A stretch of DNA of 64,000 nucleotides from assembly GCF_032854445.1 (NCBI RefSeq), contig NW_027017971.1, positions 62,001-126,000 on the forward strand, given 5' to 3'. Position numbers and translations under genes: made by a program. How positions within the stretch are numbered: position 1 is the first letter of the stretch; every line of letters starts with the position of its first letter. Source of the DNA: Liolophura sinensis. Its lineage: Eukaryota; Mollusca; Polyplacophora; Chitonida; Chitonidae. Below the pieces are notes generated by a model. That model was given only the letters and a program-made list of their open reading frames with translations, was not told where the DNA came from and ran no database searches. This document shows, piece by piece, positions 45,975 through 55,495 of this stretch.

Positions 45975-46365
45975 GCTACTGTTTATGAAATGTTAGAATA
46001 AAACACTAACTGAGGTCAATTGACAACAGGTCGTGTTCACCGATTACGTGTGACCATTTGCCAGGTATCACACTATCATCGCTGCTCTGGTTTTTCTCCG
46101 GTACGTCTTTTATGCTGTACGTCCTAATTATATTTTATTCCTGCTTAAAGCGGGATTCTGCTAGTGGACTAAGCATCCCCGAGGCCTGGTTCCTTTGCAC
46201 TGTTTTAAAGTGATTGTATGTTAAATGTGATGACAATACAACAGTCTGAGGGATTTTAGACCAGTGACGTTTAATAAATTGCAATTAACATCACAGCATA
46301 TTTTTTGTGCTTGTAATTCGCTACAGTTTACGCATGTACATGAACAGTTAGAATAAAAAAATAAT
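45975..46365 (+). repeat. Rep-A copy, plus orientation, with both blocks and a second start
   Basis: tgttagaataaaacactaac, accgattacgtgtgaccatt, aggtatcacactatcatcgc, atgctgtacgtcctaattat, then gattgtatgttaaatgtgat and a further cagttagaataaaa at 46350. The order suggests tandem or circularly permuted units. Confidence 0.65.
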
Positions 46366-46706
46366 TTATGTAAGTTTAAATCACGTAAGTCTAATTTGCA
46401 AAACGACGTTTAAAACAAACTACCAAAGAACTAAGAAAGTATAACACAAACTTCCAAAGTACTAAGAAAGTATATAAGGTACGAAAATAGGACGGTATTA
46501 TACACAGAGAAGTAGGCAACATTCCCCAACGACGCAGGAAAGGCCCAAGGCATGCTCCAGGCGATCGAGTACAAGCAGCACTCATACCATCAAAGTTGTC
46601 GACAATAAACTATGCATCTCAGTTGCCGCTTGATTGCAACTGTTCATATATCCAAAACGATCCAATTCAACACGATGAATACATAGATCTAGCACTGGAC
46701 AAGGGG

Positions 46707-46968
46707 CCTCCGTGGCTCAGTTGGTTAGCGCGCTAGCGCAGAGTAATGACCCAGGAGTCTCTCACCAATGCGGTCGCTGTGAGTTCAAGTCCAGCTCATG
46801 CTGGCTTCCTATCTGGCAGTACGTGGGAAGGTCTGTCAGCTACCTGCGGATCGTCGTGGGTTTCCCCCGGGCTCTGCCCGGTTTTCCTGGCCGCCGTCGT
46901 ATAAGTGAAATATTCTTGAGAGCGGCGATCAAAAAAAAAAAACACCAATCAAAAAAAAAAAAAAAATC
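46707..46968 (+). mobile_element. reference full-length tRNA-derived SINE, sense
   Basis: The 5' tRNA-like part ggcctccgtggctcagttgg with box A and box B (gagttcaagtccagc), a core (atgctggcttcct, cccccgggctctgcccggtt, ctggccgccgtcgtataagt), and the tail gaaatattcttgag. Transcribed by RNA polymerase III from internal boxes and moved by a LINE's machinery. Its tail has become poly(A)-rich (aaaaaaaaaaaacaccaatc) rather than (AATA)n, and a few bases are lost in the core. Confidence 0.93.
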
Positions 46969-47079
46969 AGCACTGGACAAAGCGGAACTAGACACTACCA
47001 TGAAGCACAGCTCTGTCCACATCTACTAACACGAGAATTATACTGATTTCAGAACCTGGAGGAGAAGGCGGCCGATTGA

Positions 47080-48065
47080 ACATCCAGGGACACCAGCTTT
47101 CGCAGCATCAACCTGTGACGTTGATTGAAATCGTCAAACAACACGCAGAATCTAGCAAATGCTACAAGGCGAGATATGTACACGCCACATACAGAACCCT
47201 TCGGTACATTGCTGTCCAATTGAGGACAACCTCAAATGCCAAAACCAAAGCTATCTCTCATGTCCCACAGCCCGCGAGAGTGGAAAACTTTTGGTTTCTG
47301 TACAAACATAGGTTTAGACAAGATATACCTTCTGGAGAACCTGTGGTTTCCTTTAAATCCAGTAAATATCTTCACAACATTTGTTATATATGGATTGTTT
47401 ATAGCCAGCAGATCATAAAATATGCCGTTTAGTAAATGAGAAAGATCGGACCCGGTGAGGACCACTCCCTGATAATTTCTGCATATAGTCGTATTCATAC
47501 GAGAACAGGTACTGGTCAGCGAAAAGGGGGCACAATTTGTTCCCACTGGAATACCTACACAATGTTGGAATACTCTTTCCCTGAATTTCATACACATATA
47601 TTGATGAGAAACTCAAGCAATTCGGTGAACGACGAAACACCCCATGAGTGGTATCCCTTGTAAGTAGTGGAACTGAAGATTTTGTTGCTTTGTTGAAGTT
47701 AATGTAGCAGTGACCAGTTTTATTAAACACCAATACAGTTGGGGATGAAATTCTATCAGTTAAATCGGTGTGAGGAATTGTAGTATAGAGAGTGGCAGAA
47801 TCCCAAGTGGAGATGTCTTTACACTGTACGTGTATATAAGCATCTAATTTTTCAGTGAGACAAGCATCCATGTACAGTTACCGCTAGCATTTTTTTTCAT
47901 TTGCACAAGATGACTACTTCTTGTAGTGCCTTTGTTAAGAGAGTAGATACAAGATTGGCGGTACAGTTTCTCGATCCCAAATAAAGCCAGTTTACTTTGG
48001 AGATTTATGCACTTTTGGAATCCAGTTAAAAATTGAATTTTTATAGTCATGATTCGCATTAACAC
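47080..48065 (-). pseudogene. Penelope-like reverse transcriptase fragment 4 (longest)
   Basis: Minus-strand order: NKGTTRSSHLVQMKKN (48000), KDISTWDSATLYTTIPHTDL (47815; first catalytic region), VGIPVGTNCAPF (47540), LFSYEYDYMQKL, SFSFTKRHIL (47420), FYDLLAINNP, then MYRRVLYVACTYLAL toward 47170. The GIPVGTNCAP box is diagnostic for this RT group. At least three frame changes occur and the second catalytic Asp pair is not intact. It is opposite in strand to the 44820 copy, with Rep-A and a SINE between. Confidence 0.65.
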
Positions 48066-48259
48066 AATGCTATTAATCCAATATTACAAAAGCGTGATAT
48101 AGCGCATCTCATCATTTCATTCAGCTATTGAATACAATGATTCAATTGGACAATCTTACCGTGTGGGCGCGGCTTAAGTATATGAAACTATTGCGTTCCA
48201 AATCACAGGCGTTCGGCTCGTTGACTGAGGAGGAGGGGATTGTGCTTTGATTTATTAAG

Positions 48260-48445
48260 CTATTTAGCTTTAGGAACCCTGATGATCGCACTCTTAATCA
48301 GCGCCATATACGACTGAAGGTTCCCCACCCCAATCTCCTCAAAGGTAATGCTGGCGTAGGTCGTCGTGTTCACAGCAGGGTTTGTGATGGTTTTGGTGCC
48401 CACGAATTTTGCGCCCGCGTCCACTAGTAGGCGAGGACCTTTTAT
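48260..48445 (-). CDS. unidentified terminal coding exon (61 aa), strongly coding
   Basis: Follows the acceptor ctctaccag (complement at 48446-48448). Phase 0 gives IKGPRLLVDAGAKFVGTKTI, then TNPAVNTTTYASITFEEIGV, GNLQSYMALIKSAIIRVPKA, K, stop (48260-48262). The codon third positions are clearly richer in G/C than surrounding DNA, and the sequence alternates hydrophobic and polar residues like beta strands. Both are signs of a conserved gene. It has no ATG, so it must be spliced or be a fragment. I recognise no family. Its upstream exon was not found; another coding exon on the same strand lies at 49263-49363 but ends in its own stop. Confidence 0.5.
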   Translation of the reverse strand: MKGPRLLVDAGAKFVGTKTITNPAVNTTTYASITFEEIGVGNLQSYMALIKSAIIRVPKAK

Positions 48446-48939
48446 CTGGTAGAGTTGATGTTTAACAGATAATAACGATTAAAATATAGGCAGATCAATC
48501 TTGTACCACATACCCTCAACCAGTTAATGAACCTGTTCAAACTGTATTGCCTTGAAACTGTGCGTTCTATCCTCGAACGTTAATTTTTCTTTCATATTAT
48601 CGAGGACATATCTGAGCATATATTTGAACATATTTGATATATTTTAGTCAAAATCTAAGCTGTTTTAACTTTTGTATCGTATTCCCTGAAAGCTGTATCA
48701 TAATGTCATACTAGGTTTTATCCTGTTTACTCCAGAGTTGCTCCCCTTGGTCATACTTAATAATTTCTCAGTCATATGGAATGAGTACCCTACTAGCACT
48801 GCCGTTTCTCGGGAATGTAACTCTCTGTGTTTTAGGGTGTCGAGTATTTTTTCGCTGCCATCAGGGACAGGTATGAGTTTTAATGATGCATGAATTTAAA
48901 ATTCTGGGCAAGAGGGCATAAGACTGGTGGTCACGCTGT

Positions 48940-49000
48940 GAGTGAGAAAGATCCAGATTTTGACGGTCAACCTATGTCAAGATTTTCATGGCTGCATTCC
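48940..49000. repeat. short repeat shared with 57716-57790 (inverted)
   Basis: About 55 bp (gatccagattttgacggtca, acctatgtcaagattttcat) recurs in reverse complement at 57721-57780. This is probably a fragment of an unclassified mobile element. Confidence 0.55.
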
Positions 49001-49262
49001 CACAGAAAGTTCCATTTTTAATGGTGTCTTTGGTATGACCCAAACAGGGTTCGATCGTCGGTTCTCCCACTTCATGTACATTCATGAACATGGTATAGTC
49101 TTATTCAAACTCAATTCGTTGCATCTCAAATAAATGTGTCCCTGTGCCCCTGCCACGTCCATACCTTGCAGACAGCCGTAGAGTACTTTTGTCATTTATA
49201 TTAAGAGGTCTTTCTACGTGTGTCTGAATTACAAACACAAGAAAACAGCAAACATCTACTGG

Positions 49263-49363
49263 TCAGGTCTGCGGTTTCCAAGCAGTCATCGCATCTGGAG
49301 TTATAAATATCAGTTCATCCCAAGAAAAAGGCGCATTAGCAAACGTGTCCACAGAAAATTGGC
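49263..49363 (-). CDS. possible alternative terminal exon of gene B (33 aa)
   Basis: After the acceptor gtctttacacag, in phase 1, it reads QFSVDTFANAPFSWDELIFI then TPDAMTAWKPQT and a TGA (49263-49265). It sounds coding, with alternating hydrophobic and acidic residues. Phase 1 entry fits the phase-1 donor of the gene B exon at 50976-51038, so it could replace the terminal exon at 50843-50907 and give a different C-terminus. It could equally be the last exon of another minus-strand gene. Family unknown. Confidence 0.4.
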
Positions 49364-49782
49364 CTGTGTAAAGACAGACACACATAAACGTGTAAATTGG
49401 TGTAAAAAATTCCCTCGAAAAGCATTTATAAATGGATGACATAAACGTATCATTACGACGCCAATACGACTGGTTTGTTACTATTGCTTTCATCTTTTTG
49501 TTCTCATTTTGAGTTCAAAAGTGATTGCTCCTACATTTGTTTTCCTGATAAATTACACCAAATGAGCAAATACAGATGACATCAACATCATTTCGAAACA
49601 GTATCAGTATATTTAGAAAGTGTAATCCTTATTAACTATAATACTGTTACTTAATTCACTTTCTAAAATGACATCCGTACCTATCTGATATATTCAACTA
49701 AGGGAGTGACGTCATGTGTGATTACCAGAGGGGTAATACATGTTCGCTGTAAAGTCTACCGGTCAACTGCCTTCAATTTTTA

Positions 49783-49885
49783 TGGAAGGCCTGATGGTTG
49801 AGTGGTCTAGACGGTTGACATGTATTGCTGGCGATTTGGTGCGTGACTCTGAGGTTGCTGGTTCGAAACCCGCAGTGGTCTCAGC
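49783..49885 (+). mobile_element. tRNA-like SINE head
   Basis: Box A-like tggttgagtggtctagacgg and box B-like ggttcgaaacccgc are spaced as in a leucine/serine-type tRNA, but the two acceptor-stem halves do not pair, so it is not a tRNA gene. A 40-bp direct repeat (agaaagtgtaatcc, gttaactata) brackets it at about 49614 and 49916. Confidence 0.55.
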
Positions 49886-49989
49886 CAAATTTCCGCACTA
49901 CAATCTGTGCTATATTCAGAAAGTGTAATCCCTGTTAACTATAACACTGTTCAGGAGAATAACTTTTACAAAAAAAAAATCCAGCGAGG

Positions 49990-50250
49990 TCAACTGTGAT
50001 TTATGGTCCAGAATTACTTAAAATGCTGTGGTATAATCACATTTAATAAATATTTACGTGAAAGCATTGTAAACTGACCTCAGTGGTGCTTAGTCCACCA
50101 GAATGCTGGTTTATGCAAAATACACGTACAGTATAAAACAATACATGTAGAGTAAAACCAGAATCGTGACGGTAAATGGTCACATGAAGCCATTGAAACT
50201 TGTATGTCGTCAATTTGTACCAGGATTTTACATTAACACTTTATTAAATA
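49990..50250 (-). repeat. Rep-A copy, minus orientation
   Basis: ataatcacatttaataaata, gtgcttagtccaccagaatg, then cggtaaatggtcacatgaag. Block order matches 35505-35780 reversed with respect to 45975. Confidence 0.55.
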
Positions 50251-50329
50251 GTACGAACATGCACATCCCCTACCTCCAGGGACTCGATATAGCAAATACA
50301 GTGGTGAGAAGTACGGAATAAGGCAGCGG

Positions 50330-50503
50330 ACTCGAATCCAGTTCTAGCTCTAGCGCGGCCTTGAGCGAGAAGGTTTGTGAGGTACATGCCGTTGAGCAGT
50401 GGCACTGGCACTCTGGTCTGCTCAACTTATAAGCCTGAACGCCCTCATATAAGTGATACGTTCTTGTGCACGGCAAGAAATACCAGTCAAATAAAAACAT
50501 ACC
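50330..50503 (+). mobile_element. degenerate SINE with shared tail
   Basis: The tail catataagtgatacgttctt, gtgcacggcaagaaat, accagtcaaataaaa matches the end of the main SINE, but the body shows little similarity. It is an old copy or a related subfamily. Confidence 0.5.
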
Positions 50504-50842
50504 ACAAATCCGATTAAAATTATATCAAACTGTTGACAGAATATTATCTTTCTAATTTCATTTCTTAATGAATGGATGAAGTCCTCTTAGGGTAATAATA
50601 AACGCTTGGCAGAAATAAAATGTCAACTATGTAGCGTTTAAGGAAATCGAACCTGTTTTCTCATTGCCTTTCAGGTTTGTTGACTTCATCATACATTGGG
50701 CCATCTAGAGCTAAAAATTAATTGTAATAAAACATTTTTCATGTTCCTATTATTACTTCCCTTTTCCGCTGGGAGGTAGGCGGCGTTTCACGCACAACGT
50801 ATTGCAATGCACAATAATCTACTCATGACAAATTTGAAATGT

Positions 50843-50907
50843 TTAATATGAAAGGAACGTTATACTTTGGCTGTTAAAACCTTGGGCAATCTCCCCTTTT
50901 TGTGAGA
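50843..50907 (-). CDS. gene B terminal exon
   Basis: After a strong acceptor (gttattattttttt, then cag), in phase 1: SQKGEIAQGFNSQSITFLSY and TAA (50843-50845). It joins in frame to the exon ending at 50976. It is the last part of a hydrophilic cytoplasmic tail, with a C-terminal Tyr. Splice site, phase and stop are seen; the link to the TM exon 5.4 kb upstream is inferred. Confidence 0.5.
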
Positions 50908-50975
50908 CTGAAAAAAATAATAACAAAAATAGTAATGAGAAAACATATAGGTTTGCTAGCAGCTATAAAACTGAC

Positions 50976-51038
50976 CTTTTGCAGTTTTATTGGCCTTCCT
51001 AGTTGTATTCAGTTTTGCATAAACCGGTGTTGCTTCTT
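50976..51038 (-). CDS. gene B tail exon with YxxL motif
   Basis: A 63-nt exon between ctttaatttcag and gtcagt, phase 1-1, reading EATPVYAKLNTTRKANKTAK. The PVYAKL stretch contains a Y-x-x-L motif, of the kind used in clathrin-mediated sorting or, when phosphorylated, for SH2-domain binding. The residue two before Tyr is Pro, so it is not a strict ITIM. Strongly basic afterward. Good splice sites and phase support it. Confidence 0.55.
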
Positions 51039-51830
51039 CTGAAATTAAAGGTGATACACTGTAATGTACAATAATAAATATATGGAATTTCACCATGACG
51101 CGATTAAACTGTGGACAAAACTTACTTTGCATGCAAGTACTTATTTGTACCTCGTTTCACTGACCACTAAGCACTACTGAATACAAAATTCACAATTGCT
51201 TTATAAATAAAAAAACACCAGTAGATTACATTTCGGGTATACTGGACATATATGTGCATCAAGGGCAACACTGGAGACATATTCAGGAGTCTATAAACCA
51301 TAAGAATGGGGTTCACCAGTTCATTACAAAGTGAAGCCCATTAAAATAGTGGCCTCTGCCGTTTTGAATTAGAGTATAAGCTATGGCTATTTATGATCAC
51401 TTGTATTGCTATTAAAATGGTTTATAGCTTTATTAAAGTAGGTAAAGGGCCCAACTATGCGATACAGTGCGGAAGATTTGCTAAACTTTGTAGAGGATCA
51501 TTGAGCCTCGTTAGACCAAACTAAGACTTTCTCTAATTTCTGATCGAAACCTTACATACGTATTTTGGGAACGGTAAATTCACTTTGAAAACATTTTTTC
51601 CAAGTTTATGTCGAATTTTATCATAAAAACTGGAGTACCAGACAGGCAATAACAACAAGGTAGAATTTATAGGAAATTGGTTTTTATATCAATAGTTGTA
51701 AGTCCAAAACATCAGCTAAACAGGTTTATGCGCACACTAAGAGGATGATTCATTTTCTGTTCTATTAGCGTTTGAGATAGAACAGAATATCATTCAATTA
51801 ATTCCGGTTTATATACAGCTTAACTCTTAC

Positions 51831-51960
51831 CTTTATTCTTGTCAACAACAACATACAACCTAACTGATATATCATAACCTGTATCTATCAAATGTTTAGT
51901 TAGAGCACAATTATCCGCGTCGTACCCGGATGTCATCTGGTCCATAGCAAACGTTCTGTC
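51831..51960 (-). CDS. gene B tail exon (long and short acceptor)
   Basis: Open from the acceptor gaaaacag at 51961-51963 in phase 0: DRTFAMDQMTSGYDADNCAL, TKHLIDTGYDISVRLYVVVD, KNK, ending at gtaaga. An internal acceptor (gatacag) would start the exon at 51878 in phase 1, same reading frame (YDISVRLYVVVDKNK), which is what the neighbouring phase-1 exons require. The longer form might be a first exon with Met at 51945. The frame and the donor are convincing; which start is used is not known. Confidence 0.45.
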
Positions 51961-52189
51961 CTGTTTTCATTTCATTTTATTCACACATAGACAAATACAA
52001 ATATTTAAGTCCAAGTTAAAAAATGACTCGTCTGGAATACTACCCCAGAGAGCATCACGGCCTCCTTCAGAAACCATGGTTTCCGATGTGAAACATGGTC
52101 TCCGGCTGGAAACATGGTCTCCGACTGGAAACTTGGCCTCCAACTTGAAACACGGTCTTCTACTGAAAACATGATATTGCTACCTATCT

Positions 52190-52470
52190 CGCCATATCGC
52201 GTTAGGTATACCTTGTGTTTTGTATGACTCTTAATCAACGTCACAATCCATTACTGCCAGAATCTAGTGTGTTAAGGTTATTCCTCAACACATTTCAAGG
52301 TTATTCAATCGAAGACTTTCACTCTGTTTTAAAACTTTTACAATTCTCTTGAAAGTGTATTTGAAAAAAAGCGTTTAGACTCTGGCACTTTGCTTCATGA
52401 ATGTGTTCTTTTTCGCTTAACCCATGACATGGGCCAGCATATTCATCGTGTTGAATTTGGTGAACTAAGA
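52190..52470 (+). pseudogene. Penelope-like fragment 5 (degraded)
   Basis: tttgtatgactcttaatcaa, ttaaggttattcctcaacac and catattcatcgtgttgaatt occur in the same order as in 45210-45400. No frame remains open. It lies within the proposed gene B intron. Confidence 0.45.
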
Positions 52471-53453
52471 TTCATAAAAAAATTTCATTTTCGCCCTTAT
52501 CTGTGAACGACTTCAATATATAAAAAGCCGTCCCTTGAGTATCAAACGGAAATTTCATGTTAACACTGTTAAAAGGATCGGCTCACTGCAACCAAACTAA
52601 CTTTGGTCGATAGATTTCTGACCAAAGAAATAGGTATCGAAAATGTTGGTCGAAAGGAAAATCACAGGCGACCAAAATCATTAGAGTAAAATATTTTAAT
52701 CAAAGAAAAAAAATGGTCGGCAGAAAAAATTTGGAAACTAAATATTATGGCAACTTTATGGAAGAAATGCTGACAATATTTTAGCCATATTGTGGCGAGA
52801 ACATGTTTCCACCACGAGACAGCGAATGGCTTTTGACTTGATCGAGACATTCAAAATAAAACTGAAAAGACCAACATGGTTACAAGAACCAAACATCGAT
52901 GGAAAATTGAAGCAGGTTAGCTGACGAGAGTGTAACAAGGTAAAGTAATGATTCTTTTTTATTGGGAGACAGAGTGACTGGCCTTACAAGACTGACTGAA
53001 AGGCCCATCTTCAATTTTTGTCATTACAACCCGTTGTCATGGATATGAAAAGGGTAATAGCAGGAAGATAAACGCAAGAGGTAACATCTGACCCAAGTCG
53101 AGTTTGAAGGTCAGCTCAATCCACGCATAAGTTAACGAATCAACGGATTCTTTATCATTGGTTTCCATGCAATATTGCTTCAAATATTTTCAGATCATGT
53201 TTGAATACCAGCTTACTCCAGGCATGAACTTATATATATCCTGAGATATATATGTTATCTCAAATGACTTGTTTTATTCTCTTTATTTAATGTACTATTT
53301 CTTTATTACTTTCTCGTTGTATTACCCTAATGCTCAATGAAAACGTTAGCGTCAGTGTAAGACTTTATGTGTAATTGAACTTCAGTGAAGATTTTTTTGA
53401 AACATTCATTATTTCGGAAGGAAATAAAACAATTCAGCTGTACATGGTTGTTT

Positions 53454-53684
53454 TCACTTTCTATTATTATTAGTCGTATCAGTTGTAGATTGTTCGAGCT
53501 GTTCCTGAACTGTTATATCCATGGTGCACAACAGGCGAGAAAGTAACTCAAACCCAATACTACTATGTGGATGTCTTTCCATCTGGAACATTTCCGGAAA
53601 TAAAAGTGCTACCTGGGTAATGGCATTTCGACTGGCGTAAGAAAAGCGAAGACTAACAGTGTTTTTGGACAGAACACCAGTCAC
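53454..53684 (-). CDS. possible coding exon or retrocopy end, unidentified (76 aa)
   Basis: The minus-strand frame reads VSLRFSYASRNAITQVALLF, then PEMFQMERHPHSSIGFELLS, RLLCTMDITVQEQL, and a low-complexity end TTDTTNNNRK before TGA. The balanced composition looks protein-like rather than random, but I recognise no family and see no strong splice site. It lies inside the gene B intron. Confidence 0.3.
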   Translation of the reverse strand: MTGVLSKNTVSLRFSYASRNAITQVALLFPEMFQMERHPHSSIGFELLSRLLCTMDITVQEQLEQSTTDTTNNNRK

Positions 53685-54334
53685 CTATTTTTCCTCAGTA
53701 ATGATCAGTGCCCAGGTCTTCGTTCTTAGCATGAAGATATTTCAGCCAACAGTTTGCGACTTAGCTGCAAATCTGCATTCAGACATTTGACAGGGATTAG
53801 GGTGAGATGTAAGAGTTTTCACTCTTGTCCTTTGATAAAGTGAACCCGCAGGTATATGGAATAATATCTTTTATTTGACTTCCTGAATTTTTCAAGAAAT
53901 TTTTTATTTGGTTGTTCATATTCGTTGCTTTTTTTTTGAAAATTGCATGAAGAGTACATTGTATGTAAGGGTGCCTATTATATCCCAGCTTATTGGGGAA
54001 TAAAGAGTACAAAGCCAATACTTGAGTCAACTGTAGTTTGTCAATAGGATGTTTTTCTTTTAGTTAGTATGTTACAAAGACTTGCACCAACTTCATTATT
54101 ATCTTGTTCGGAATGTTTTTGACATGCCTGGGGATACAGTGATGAGCTTTGTGCATTACCCTAAATCCCATGACCACAAGCCTTGATATCCACCACTTCA
54201 GTGTCTATAATTAAATCGTATATGTTACTAACTTTCAGACACCATTATTTGAGATATCAAAACATCCAATATAATTTTCGTCATAATGACACTGTTATGG
54301 TGAACAAAGAAAATGCGTCTTGGTTGTTTTGACA

Positions 54335-54665
54335 CTATTCTGGAGGCCATTTAAATGTAGCCATAATAGTTAGGGTCGTTTTGACTAATCTTATTAAATG
54401 GTTACTAGGACCCTGTTCAGGCGACCATTAAAATGTAACCATAATGGATATGGTCGTTTGAACATTCTTATATAATGGTTACTTGGACCCTATTCTGACG
54501 ACCATTTAAATGTAACCATAATGATATTGGTCGTTTTGGCCATTCTTATATAATAATTACTTGGACAATATTTTGGCGGCCAATTAAATGTATCCGTAAT
54601 GCTTATGGTTGTTTTGACCATTCTTATATTATGGTTACTTGGACCATATTCTGGCGACCAACGAA
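54335..54665. repeat. minisatellite, unit about 80 bp, about 4-5 copies
   Basis: Repeating pattern: ccataatggttatggtcgtt, ttgaccattcttatataatg, gttacttggaccctattctg, gcgaccatttaaatgtaa. The paralogous position in the second duplication unit (56140-56225) has only about one unit, so the array expanded after the duplication or contracted in one copy. Confidence 0.85.
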
Positions 54666-54993
54666 ATTCTGACTCTAAGATACGTGGTTGTTTTGACACT
54701 TTTAAGCCGCTATCAAACCTTGTTTGTCCGAAGGCGACCAATAGACCAGATTCTTTTAACAGTGAAGTGTTGACTGTAACGACCAAAATATTAAAAGCAA
54801 TATGCCAGTTTCAACTGTTACTCTAAGGATACAGTCTGTACAACGCAAGTGACGATTGGTCCCGGAGTGTCTTTATGCCTCTTACTTACTATTCTTTTGC
54901 CAAAAACCCAATACTTGTGAAAAATAAGAGAGAAAATAAGTTATGTTGAATTGTCAGTTTGTTTATAATTAAATACAAAAATGCGTTACTTAC

Positions 54994-55005
54994 ACGCGTG
55001 TCCGT
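54994..55005 (-). CDS. gene B mini-exon (12 nt)
   Basis: Twelve bases (acggacacgcgt) between aatatttcag and gtaagt, phase 1-1, giving D-G-H-A plus a split codon when joined to the 55431 exon. The splice sites match consensus well. Its phase continuity with neighbours is the only other support. Confidence 0.35.
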
Positions 55006-55174
55006 CTGAAATATTGTCAGAGATAAATGAAACGTACGTTCCACTGTACTCTCTGATAGCAGCTAGTCTAAGTAAGTATAGATATAAGGCGTAAGATAAA
55101 AAGCGTAAGGTCGTAGGTAAAAAGATTTTTCAGAGACAAAATGAATGAAATTATATGTGTTTCTCCCGAACACA

Positions 55175-55360
55175 AATGAGATAGGCCCCTGAACACGAGG
55201 TGCCAATGTTCAGTCAAATAACATAGAGCACCAATTGCTCATGATTCACGCCGGGCACTCCGGTTTCCTCAACCCATAAATATGAACCTCATTGTTTGGG
55301 TGAAAATCCTGAGTATTGCGCTAAACAACAATCAAATATATAAACAAATAACTACATAAA
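55175..55360 (+). mobile_element. SINE-like element of a second core type
   Basis: gccgggcactccggtttcct, caacccataaatatgaa, cctgagtattgcgctaaaca, acaatcaaatata. It has a similar tail to, but a different core from, the main family. No tRNA head is evident. I associate this core with the Nin-type domain described in animal SINEs, from memory. Confidence 0.55.
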
Positions 55361-55430
55361 TAATTAGTAAATACATCCCATACCATACATCAAATACCAT
55401 CGTGTCTTCCGCAAGGGGTTCACTTCTCAC

Positions 55431-55495
55431 CTGGAACGTTTTCGTTATATCTGGTTGATTGCACACCATTTGATATGTCCTCCGGTCTCATCTGC
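55431..55495 (-). CDS. gene B tail exon
   Basis: After ttttttctgacag, the only open frame (phase 2 in, phase 1 out) reads QMRPEDISNGVQSTRYNENV then P, ending at gtgaga. Hydrophilic, cytoplasmic in character, with one Tyr. The upstream TM exon leaves in phase 1, so direct joining would be out of frame; an unseen exon or an alternative acceptor (four bases downstream gives phase 0) is needed. Downstream phase to the 54994 exon fits. Confidence 0.4.

Noticed and set aside
49783-49885. functional tRNA gene (Leu/Ser type)
   Set aside because: Boxes A and B look right, but the acceptor stem halves do not pair and it sits within a repeat unit.
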